Of a DNA stretch of 64,000 nt, positions 21,877-32,057 are shown piece after piece. A model generated the notes under the pieces. It was not told the DNA's origin. It saw nothing but the letters and a program-made list of their open reading frames with translations, and searched no databases. The first letter of the stretch is position 1, and every line of letters starts with the position of its first letter. The position numbers and the translations under genes are program-made. This stretch comes from Circinella umbellata (Eukaryota; Mucoromycota; Mucoromycetes; Mucorales; Lichtheimiaceae), in assembly GCA_025093555.1 (NCBI GenBank), contig JAIWNF010000015.1, forward strand, positions 682,001 through 746,000. The letters run 5' to 3'.

Positions 21877-23775
21877 GACTTTCTGGTGATTTTTCGCGAA
21901 GTTCATAGAATGGACTTAATAATTTTTTTTTAGTGGAAGGACTTAGTAATTTTTTTTTTTTTGTGAATGGATTTAGTAATTTTTTTATTGAACAGAGAAA
22001 TTTTTAAGAAAATGGCTTTGAAAAAAAAAAGTTTTCTTTCATCCCCCCATCTGAACTCCAAAAAAGAAATTTGTGACTTGTTTTTAAGGGACTTTCTGGT
22101 GAATTTTAACGAAGTTCATAGATGGGAATCATTTACTAGAGCCAATTATGAAGCAAGTCAAAAAAAGAGAAAAACGCAGCATAACAGCGATCAAAAAGAA
22201 GTAACAAAAGCAACACGAAAAATTAGTATGGAAGTAGGTTAAAAAATAATTGAGCCAGCCCAGATACTTTGACCTGTGTGTAATACGTATTAAATAAACT
22301 TTTATAGCTTTTAGATGATGTTAGGGAAGATAAAGTTGTAGTAGGTTAGACAGAAGAATCACTTGGCAATGTGTTAAAAAAGCACACAAAGAAATATATT
22401 AACGACCAAACTGATGTTCAACTATCTGGGAAAGACTTGGAGAGTCTTATTTTGTAAGTAACTGTACCACATTCTTTGTGAGATTACTACTTATAATTAT
22501 TCTTTTTCTTCTTTTAGACTTGCACAAAACAATATCCTCAACCTCAGTGATCGCAGTATTAAAGGGCAATGGAAGATGTTTTTGAAAACCCAATAGAATG
22601 AACTGAAGAAGAAATGGGCAATTGAAGAAGAAAAATTGAGTGTGAGCGAAGATATGATGAGATCAATTAAACAAATGTCGAAGGTAATAACTATGTTTTT
22701 TTAATGATATATAACTGAGAAAGATAAGAAGTATAAATATTAACAGACGAGTTACATAGATGGCAGGAAGAAATATAGACCATGGTATCGATCAAGCAAG
22801 AACTTTATATAAGCGAACCATGTTGACCAAAGATGACTGTAACTTTTACTGTTTTACACATAAAATGTAAGAGAAAATTCATAGATCGATCTATACATTA
22901 TACTCACTTTTACCGTTATAGGTTTGAAATTGTTGAACGTCACCTGGAATTATTTGATGATCAAAAGAAAAAGGAGTTAACTGAAAATGACTATGTTGTA
23001 CGACTATGGGCTCCTCTTCTTTTCGCATTATTTAATGACTGTCGAAAATTAAAGTTGACTTAGTAAGACCTATTGATATTATTTATTTTTTTTGTGAGCC
23101 ATTTAATAATGCCTAACTTTTCTATAGGGGAGAATCAGTACTTAGAGGCGAAGGTGATGACAGCTATTATAAAGTTGATTTATGTGTCAACTTCAAAGCT
23201 AGAGAGAACAAATACGATTGTCTGTTGCTGAGTTTGCTAAAAACTCGAATCTTTGTAAGTTACAAAGTGGTCATGTAAAGCTATTATTGGAAGGAAATGC
23301 TATGATTAGCAATTTGAAGAAGTACCATTTGAAGCCTGAACTCGCTTTGTTACAAGGTGCTGGTATGTTATTCATTCCACAATCACAGAGGAAATACATT
23401 CGAAAACCCCACTCGTATATATTCATATATTCATATATATTTTATATAGGAAATGAGGCTGACATTTTGATGATGAAAGCTATTGATGAAAACTTTACAG
23501 TTGCAAGTCGCCCCACCAAAGCATTATCTATATCCGATAATCTTGCTTCAGACAAACTCATTTTTCTTTATAATTGCTTTCTACAATATAAGGTTTGTAT
23601 TTCTATATTTTGATCTTTTTGTTTTGACTGACATACCATGGGTACTAAAATGTTCTTCAAAGCACGTTACAATCGATCTTATGAATCTTGTAATAGCCGC
23701 AACTGATGAATCTCACATAAACAGTTTCGATAAAGCATGGATATCAAATACATCCTTACAAGAGTCACAAAATTA

Positions 23776-24633
23776 AACTTTCATCCGATATCTTTTTCTT
23801 ATACTCTTTCACTCTCATATTCACAATTTTAAGACACTGCCTTTATCAAAAATTGTTAACATATTTTCTCCTCCACATATATTTTTTTCATGTTTTTTAT
23901 TATAACTCGTAAACCCATATTCTCTCAATCCTTAAAAATATTTTTTCTCTTACATATTCATTTGAACATATTTTCTTTATTATAACTTATATATTATCCA
24001 GGCTCCTATATATTTCTTAAAAGTATTTCCTTTTCATATACCTTTGAACATATTTTCTCTATTACCACACGTATTCCGATACATTTCCTTATTTGTGTTT
24101 TTTTTTTGCTTGCAAGATTCGTGGACAAGTTGATCGTCAAAATTTACTTTAGTAAAACACATCATTTTTAACTCGGGCATTTCAAATTATGAAGACAGGC
24201 AAGTATGACCTTACTCGCTTCTCTTGTTACGATATTGATAAAATCCTAAAAAAAACGATTTTAATATATAAAGGTTATATTATATCCCGTGGATTATATT
24301 GTTTCTTCTTTTGTGGTTTTTCATCACCTACAACTATGAGAGTTTAAATTATATGCTGAATTTGTTATACAGCATGAATAATCTGCATAACTGGTTGAAT
24401 TGATGTCCATTTGCTTTATCGACCCTAGACATTAAACAACATACAATTTATGATGAAGAATGTTTTTGGTGACTATCATTCCAAAAAAAAAATCTAGATA
24501 TTATTAATTACAATCTTTTTGGTTGCTCGTATAAGCAAATTGATCATGCTTATTATTTTTAATACATTAATACAAATATGTTAGTGGAATATCTCATAGT
24601 GCCTGTATATATAATTCAATACAACTGGACACA
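23776..24633. other. AT-rich inner end of left arm
   Basis: 23850-24090 holds about three degenerate copies of a block with TTGAACATATTTTCTYTATT. A short coding-like piece at about 24110-24210 is frame-broken and unidentified. Homology with the right arm stops at GGACACA (24633). Confidence 0.45.
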
Positions 24634-25245
24634 CCAATCAACAAAAAAAAAGAATTCTAGTAGAAAGGTTCCATCACACTTGTTCATTACTCCAAAAGAC
24701 TGGATGTGTCTGTGGTATATGTGCACCGCATAACTACCTAATCATAATAATCCTAATATAATTATAATATAAACTGACAAGCAAAGCTTATAATAAACAC
24801 ACGTCGGTTGCTTTACAAATAATACATCACCGTATATATAATAATCATAACAAATCGTATATATAATAATACTTATAAATCATACACATCATAAAGAAGA
24901 TCATCAAACATAAAGATGTTTATTTATTCATATAATAATATACAATAATATTCATCCTCAATGGATACGAAATATAAAATAGAAATATATATAAAGACTT
25001 ACAATTTAATAATTTAATTCATTCATTCTTTTTATCATATCTTTTATAATCAATCTCTAATAAAAGACATATAAGATTCTCACAATATTTATTACTGTTA
25101 TTCATTTCTCTCTATTCTATTTAATTCTATTTAACCACTTATCTTTATATATATTTCACCCTTACTTCAGTGTTGATACAATATTTTATTCAAATTTAGG
25201 CCATAGGCAAGAGAACCTTTACATGTACAGTCTCATGGTTCTACT

Positions 25246-26298
25246 TAGGGTTCTTAGTAGACCGATCTGGATCAGATTGGCACCATTTCGAATCTGATCC
25301 GTTTTGCAACGGATCGGATTTTTGGAAATCCGGATTGTCCACGGATTAGAGAATTGCAATCCGCATCCGTTTCGTAAAAATCCGGATTGAATCCGTAATC
25401 CGTAATGCAAAAGAATCAATTAGATGAAAATTTAGGCTATATAGTAGATGTCACAGTATTTTTTCATGAGAGAAGGTGTTTTACAAGATTGTGTATGGTA
25501 GTCGTTTGAGATCGTTTAAGAAAAGTAAAACATTGGTAACAAAGGTGCATTATTTATTATTTTGGTTTGAAAACATAATAGGAAATAAATAAGTTATAAT
25601 AAAAAAAGAATTGTAGTAATAAAAAGTTATAATGGGAAAAAAGAAGTTACAATGGGAAAAGAAAGTTATAGTTGAAAAAAAATTATAGTGGGAAAGTTAT
25701 AGAAGGGAAAAAAAAAAGTTATAGTGATAAAAAAGTTTATAGTGAAAAAAAAGTTATTGTGGTGGTAGAAATATAACATGATGTGGATTTTTTTTTGTGG
25801 GGGTAAGTAGTGTGCTGAAAAAAATAAGAGGTATAAGTTTACCTTTTCTGTTTTACAACCAAATAAAAGTTCATAATTCTCTTTATCATTACTAGATTAA
25901 TAAAAATAATAATTAAGTTCATTAATCTCTCTTTTTTAATCTTCAATTTTTGTTTTTTTCTTTTCAAATATTTCTTTTATATATTAAAGCCATTACTACT
26001 TTTCCTTTCAACTGCTCTATTCAAGTATATAATAATATACAAAAACTTAATGTCTTCTTTATTTGAATATATATATATACCTTACCACAGCATTGTTAAA
26101 ACTTTGATCCATTACTCTATAATTATAATGACGGATCAGAAAAATCTGACGGTTCCATAGATCTCAATCCGTTTACAATCCCGATTGTAGAATTAAGATC
26201 CGAATCCGATCTGAATCCGTTGAGATACAATCCAAATCCGATCCAATCCGTATGAAAAACGGATCGGTTTATAAATCCGGATTGTACTAAGATACCTA
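25246..26298. mobile_element. hAT-type MITE with ATCCG-rich subterminal repeats
   Basis: 1053 bases bounded by a perfect 8-base duplication GTTCTACT (25238-25245 and 26299-26306). The ends are TAGGGTTCTTAGTA and, inverted, TAGGTATCTTAGTA. About 150 bases inside each end are packed with GGATCGGAT, AATCCG and ATCCGGATT motifs in both orientations, typical of transposase-binding subterminal repeats in hAT elements. There is no coding region. The middle (25575-25770) is a degenerate minisatellite. Confidence 0.85.
25575..25770. repeat. Degenerate minisatellite, about 20-base unit
   Basis: About nine variants of AAAAAAGTTATAGTGGGAAA with length changes in the A-runs, in the middle of the hAT-type MITE. 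Confidence 0.6.
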
Positions 26299-26420
26299 GT
26301 TCTACTGCATGAAAAAGTGTATTCACATTTGCACAATAAAATAAACAATAAAAAAAGATAAAACAAAATGTATACAAGTTCATAGAATATCCATTTGTTC
26401 ATCTGTTCGTATTTGTGCTA

Positions 26421-27031
26421 TTAAATAAATTTTCTATGGCTATGTAGTAGAAAGGAAGCAAGGGTTATACTGTTATCATAGAGGTTCAAAATAATGAGAA
26501 CATTAAAACGATGGATTAGAGCATAGACTACAATTTCTTGGAAAATTTGATTGGCAGACACTATTAGCATTTGGTAGAATGCGAATTGAATGCTGTGCTC
26601 ATAAAAAGCTTCGTCAACGTTATAAATGACGTTAGCAACACATGAGAAACAGGTAGAAGCAACACCACTGTGGATCTGTTTACAGAGCATTCTGCAGTGT
26701 AAATGTATGTACCTATATGGATGGATAAGGCAGCGAAAGAAGTATCACGTGTAACGATTACACTTCTCAAGCTGCCCACGTAAATGAGTCAACCCTTTGA
26801 ACTGGCTGCATAGTACAATAGGGACGTCTTAACCTCCAAGCTCACAATACAATTTACAAGGTCAGGTAGAGCAGTACTACTGTTGATGTGTGCCACGTCA
26901 GCCGTAAGCCGCCGCCCACACACCCAGAGACTTTTACGAGTGTCCATCAGGCAGCTAATATAAACCGATACAGCAAATGCTCTACCATGACCCCTTTGGA
27001 ATCGTCGACCTATATATAGTCTCGTGCACAA
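26421..27031. pseudogene. Unidentified decayed coding region in the spacer
   Basis: Higher G+C than its surroundings, with protein-like stretches on both strands but no frame long enough to trust. Minus-strand frames of 80-89 residues (for example MCTRLYIGRRFQRGHGRAFA) and a plus-strand piece (FGRMRIECCAHKKLRQRYK) compete. Probably an old transposase or host gene relic; the family is not recognised. Confidence 0.25.
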
Positions 27032-27659
27032 AGTTAGAAAAATCTCTCACTCACAAATATGAATAAATAAATATATATAGACACATTTATACTCATCTTA
27101 AATTTCAGAACTTGCCAATTGGGATCAGCCTGTGAGATAAGGTGCCAGAAAAAAAAACTTCCTAACTTGATGAATTCATTTTACAGTAAAGACAAAAAAT
27201 CCTTTTTGTAACTGGCTTATGTTACAGTTCAGTCATGTACTGGCTATTGTGTACAAAGGCAATGGATTGTACGAGCTTGGATCGGTCATCTAGAGTAAAA
27301 CCAGTCGACCAAATGTTGCTTGTAATTTTGGAGATATTTTTTCCTAGCAGATTTTGAATTAAAAACTAATCCTTTCAAAATTTATATTATTTTGGAAGGC
27401 ATATGGCTGCTTCCATGTGGTGCTACATGTGTCAGGAAATATTACAACAATAACCGAAAGCCCTTTATTAACAAAGAAAGAGCTAAGGTAGTAGAAGTAT
27501 GTGGCAAAAAAAAAAGAAAGAGCAGAAATCGGCAGAATAGGTATTACTATCCTTGCATTAAGTCTAGTTTTTTGTATTGTTTTCTGTATTATTCAAAAAT
27601 AAATGACATGGTGTGTCAGAACTAGATACCAATAGATTGTGGAGGTATATGTGGAACAT

Positions 27660-28335
27660 AGATTAATTTTATAAGTGCTCGATTCCAATATGATGTTTGG
27701 TAATGATGGAAAAAGACGCAGAATTGTCATGCTTAGCTGCTTTTTAGGCATACGTAGACACTGAACAAACATTTGTTTTTGATAAATACAGTATGATTTG
27801 CTTTGTCGGCACGTCCACTTTCAGATAGTTTGGCTAACAAGATTAAAATAATTCGTTGAATTTTCGTACGATGAGTTGATTAGTAAACCAACTACACCAC
27901 GTGAAGCTAATTCGATTCAATCTTGTTCTACTTCTAATAAAGAAAGCGCTTAGTGAGTTTCGCCATGGATGGTACGTCAAGATGAAGAGGTATATAGTAT
28001 TGTGCGTGAGGTTTAGCTTGCTGGAGGTTGTAAAAGCCGCCTTACCCACTCGAGCTGTTTATCTGTGGGTGGTGAAGTAGATTTTTTTTTGGTAATTGCT
28101 ACTGATACCCCATATTTTGGCCTTACGGACACTCCACAAATAAAAAGTTGTCAAACAAGTTCTTAGACCATGTAAACTTTTATAATACCAGCGTTATCAA
28201 CACCCATTGCGCTTATTTGACCACTCATATATATATATATATATATCATTAAAAGTACACATTATTCCTTTGTTTGTCTTGTCTTCATGCGAGCTACAGC
28301 TTCCACTTGTGTACATAATGATATGGTGAGAGAAG
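27660..28335 (-). pseudogene. Decayed coding relic sharing a block with 53.0-53.2 kb
   Basis: The segment 28120-28335, read on the minus strand (ATGTACACAAGTGG ... GAAGACAAGACAAACAAAG ... GTGTTGATAACGCTG ... GTGTCCGTA), matches 53010-53215 on the plus strand. Both copies encode a QISAxGVDNA-like stretch followed by stops at the same places. Further along the minus strand, broken protein-like pieces continue to about 27660. It may be a transposase relic; unproven. Confidence 0.35.
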
Positions 28336-28555
28336 ATAAGAAATCATTGAACGTTATTCATATGAAGTTGAACTGCTTATATAAAGTTTCATAAAACGTT
28401 TTAAGTTATATAACGATAATAACTGTATATATAGTGGTATAAATGGCTGGACACAACGTAATTATATCAGATTTTTAGAAAAAATAGAATAGTATAGAGT
28501 ACCTGTAAGAATTGAAGTTAGCTAATGTAGTATGTTTTTGGGTGTCTATAGCAAA

Positions 28556-28992
28556 TCCCTTTCTTTTTTACCACATGTTGGCCTGCCACAAGTGCTTTAT
28601 TTTGTGCCGGAGATGTTTGACTAGATTTTGCTACTGTAAGATATGTTGCTGTAGAAACGTCGTCCTGTAGTTTATCGTTAATTACAGCTCCCTTGGAAGC
28701 AGCATTATATTTTTGCTATTTCTTCTCCATAAAAGTCTGGCTTTGCTGCTATCAAATCAAACGCAAGCTAGTAATTTTCAGCAACCAACTTGGGCATGGT
28801 AATTTCTATCATTTTCGATTAACTTGCGTCCATTCTTCACTTGATGTTACCTGTTTAAAGCAATTCGTCTTTCAGCAATGTATCTTTAAACTTTTCTGAA
28901 AGAGCTGGTGATGCCATCTGCTGTGCTAGTTCTACCTGTGCAATTTTTTCTCGGAGATTTGACTGCACCAAAGGACATCGCCAAATCTCTAG
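28556..28992 (-). pseudogene. Unidentified frame-broken coding relic
   Basis: Minus-strand pieces such as EKIAQVELAQQMASPALSEK and NDKLQDDVSTATYLTVAKSS have protein-like composition but lie in different frames with stops between them. I recognise no family. Confidence 0.3.
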
Positions 28993-29301
28993 AAACTTCA
29001 AGATTTACTTATTTTTCACTTCTTATGAATGATACGTATATTTGTTTTAATTCATTTTACACTCAATAAAACCAGCTACCAAAATAATTGATTTTAAAAT
29101 TTATCGTTTTTTACTGCTCATTAGTACCTACTTGTTCGAATAGTATCCACAAAAAGGAATAATTACCTTTGAATTATTTAATTAAAACAGTTTTATTAGT
29201 GCAACTTTTTTTGTCGCACAGTGAGAGTACATAGGTATAGCAAGAATCTAATATTAGGATTATGTATATGGAACACTTCATATGAGGTGCTCTCATCTGC
29301 A

Positions 29302-30157
29302 TGTGTCCAGTTGTGTTGAATTCTATATACAGGCACTATGAGATATTCCACTAACATATTTGTATTAATGTATTAAAAATAATAAGCATGATCAATTTGC
29401 TTATACGAGCAACCAAAAAGATTGTAATTAATAATATCTAGATTTTTTTTTTGGAATGATAGTCACCAAAAACATTCTTCATCATAAATTGTATGCTGTT
29501 TAATGTCTAGGGTCGATAAAGCAAATGGACATCAATTCAACCAGTTATGCAGATTATTCGTGCTGTATAACAAATTCAGCATATAATTTAAACTCTCATA
29601 GTTGTAGGTGATGAAAAACCACAAAAGAAGAAACAATATAATCCACGGGATATAATATAACCTTTATATATTAAAATCGTTTTTTTAGGATTTTATCAAT
29701 ATCGTAACAAGAGAAGCGAGTAAGGTCATACTTGCCTGTCTTCATAATTTGAAATGCCCGAGTTAAAAATGATGTGTTTTACTAAAGTAAATTTTGACGA
29801 TCAACTTGTCCACGAATCTTGCAAGCAAAAAAAAAACACAAATAAGGAAATGTATCGGAATATGTGTGGTAATAGAGAAAATATGTTCAAAGGTATATGA
29901 AAAGGAAATACTTTTAAGAAATATATAGGAGCCTGGATAATATATAAGTTATAATAAAGAAAATATGTTCAAATGAATATGTAAGAGAAAAAATATTTTT
30001 AAGGATTGAGAGAATATGGGTTTACGAGTTATAATAAAAAACATGAAAAAAATATATGTGGAGGAGAAAATATGTTAACAATTTTTGATAAAGGCAGTGT
30101 CTTAAAATTGTGAATATGAGAGTGAAAGAGTATAAGAAAAAGATATCGGATGAAAGT
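29302..30157. other. AT-rich inner end of right arm
   Basis: Mirror of 23776-24633, with the same degenerate AGAAAATATGTTCAA blocks. No gene is seen. Confidence 0.45.
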
Positions 30158-32057
30158 TTAATTTTGTGACTCTTGTAAGGATGTATTTGATATCCATGCT
30201 TTATCGAAACTGTTTATGTGAGATTCATCAGTTGCGGCTATTACAAGATTCATAAGATCGATTGTAACGCGCTTTGAAGAACATTTTAGCACCCATGGTA
30301 TGTCAGTCAAAACAAAAAGATCAAAATATAGAAATACAAACCTTATATTGTAGAAAGCAATTATAAAGAAAAATGAGTTTGTCTGAAGCAAGATTATCGG
30401 ATATAGATAATGCTTTGGTGGGGCGGCTTGCAACTGTAAAGTTTTCATCAATAGCTTTCATCATCAAAATGTCAGCCTCATTTCCTATATAAAATATATA
30501 TGAATATATGAATATATACGAGTGGGGTTTTCGAATGTATTTCCTCTGTGATTGTGGAATGAATAACATACCAGCACCTTGTAACAAAGCGAGTTCAGGC
30601 TTCAAATGGTACTTCTTCAAATTGCTAATCATAGCATTTCCTTCCAATAATAGCTTTACATGACCACTTTGTAACTTACAAAGATTCGAGTTTTTAGCAA
30701 ACTCAGCAACAGACAATCGTATTTGTTCTCTCTAGCTTTGAAGTTGACACATAAATCAACTTTATAATAGCTGTCATCACCTTCGCCTCTAAGTACTGAT
30801 TCTCCCCTATAGAAAAGTTAGGCATTATTAAATGGCTCACAAAAAAAATAAATAATATCAATAGGTCTTACTAAGTCAACTTTAATTTTCGACAGTCATT
30901 AAATAATGCGAAAAGAAGAGGAGCCCATAGTCGTACAACATAGTCATTTTCAGTTAACTCCTTTTTCTTTTGATCATCAAATAATTCCAGGTGACGTTCA
31001 ACAATTTCAAACCTATAACGGTAAAAGTGAGTATAATGTATAGATCGATCTATGAATTTTCTCTTACATTTTATGTGTAAAACAGTAAAAGTTACAGTCA
31101 TCTTTGGTCAACATGGTTCGCTTATATAAAGTTCTTGCTTGATCGATACCATGGTCTATATTTCTTCCTGCCATCTATGTAACTCGTCTGTTAATATTTA
31201 TACTTCTTATCTTTCTCAGTTATATATCATTAAAAAAACATAGTTATTACCTTCGACATTTGTTTAATTGATCTCATCATATCTTCGCTCACACTCAATT
31301 TTTCTTCTTCAATTGCCCATTTCTTCTTCAGTTCATTCTATTGGGTTTTCAAAAACATCTTCCATTGCCCTTTAATACTGCGATCACTGAGGTTGAGGAT
31401 ATTGTTTTGTGCAAGTCTAAAAGAAGAAAAAGAATAATTATAAGTAGTAATCTCACAAAGAATGTGGTACAGTTACTTACAAAATAAGACTCTCCAAGTC
31501 TTTCCCAGATAGTTGAACATCAGTTTGGTCGTTAATATATTTCTTTGTGTGCTTTTTTAACACATTGCCAAGTGATTCTTCTGTCTAACCTACTACAACT
31601 TTATCTTCCCTAACATCATCTAAAAGCTATAAAAGTTTATTTAATACGTATTACACACAGGTCAAAGTATCTGGGCTGGCTCAATTATTTTTTAACCTAC
31701 TTCCATACTAATTTTTCGTGTTGCTTTTGTTACTTCTTTTTGATCGCTGTTATGCTGCGTTTTTCTCTTTTTTTGACTTGCTTCATAATTGGCTCTAGTA
31801 AATGATTCCCATCTATGAACTTCGTTAAAATTCACCAGAAAGTCCCTTAAAAACAAGTCACAAATTTCTTTTTTGGAGTTCAGATGGGGGGATGAAAGAA
31901 AACTTTTTTTTTTCAAAGCCATTTTCTTAAAAATTTCTCTGTTCAATAAAAAAATTACTAAATCCATTCACAAAAAAAAAAAAATTACTAAGTCCTTCCA
32001 CTAAAAAAAAATTATTAAGTCCATTCTATGAACTTCGCGAAAAATCACCAGAAAGTC

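Larger units (their letters stand above)
15887..22117 (+). mobile_element. MULE 1 (MuDR-like), carrying MULE 2 (left arm)
   Basis: Bounded by a 9-base target duplication ATAGATGGG (15878-15886 and 22118-22126), the size typical of Mutator-like elements. Its ends are imperfect inverted repeats: AGCTAAAAATCTCCTGAAAGTC on the left resembles CGTTAAAATTCACCAGAAAGTC read inward from the right. Without MULE 2 it is about 3.26 kb. The right end is duplicated in tandem (18723-18914 plus 21877-21907, and 21908-22117). Confidence 0.85.
15508..23775 (+). pseudogene. Unrecognised multi-exon gene, interrupted by MULE 1 (left arm copy)
   Basis: Coding pieces: 15508-15717 (...KVLKDVIEILKDDDDEQMKD...), then 15779-15886 (...KEQAAQYRW), continuing directly at 22127 after MULE 1 (ESFTRANYEASQKKRKTQ...). 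Further exons lie at about 22309-22454, 22518-22683, 22921-23060, 23127-23360, 23451-23592 and to 23775. Removing MULE 1 and one copy of its 9-base target duplication restores an open frame across QYRW/ESF, which proves the two halves belong together. There is an in-frame TAG in GxTEESLGN (Trp in the copy at 44.9 kb), and shifts occur near 23215. Late blocks include LWAPLLFALFNDC, GESVLRGEGDDSYYKVDL and FTVASRPTKALSISDNLAS. I do not recognise the family or any catalytic motif; the upstream start is unclear. Confidence 0.65.
12086..24633 (+). repeat. Giant inverted repeat, left arm (about 12.5 kb)
   Basis: The whole interval is the reverse complement of 29302-42266. The outer edge aligns at AAAAGTTGGGGTTTATATTG (12100-12119, against 42235-42254) and the inner edge at CAACTGGACACA. 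Content and order are the same in both arms, MULE 2 has the same length (2962 bases) in both, and single-base differences are sparse. The length difference (about 417 bases) is mostly explained by a 461-base insertion in the right arm. Confidence 0.95.
24634..29301. other. Unique spacer of the giant inverted repeat
   Basis: 4668 bases not shared between the arms. They contain one hAT-type MITE and several decayed coding fragments listed separately. No intact gene is visible. The remaining stretches (24634-25237, 27050-27830, 28330-28555 and 28995-29301) are AT-rich with nothing I can identify. Confidence 0.6.
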
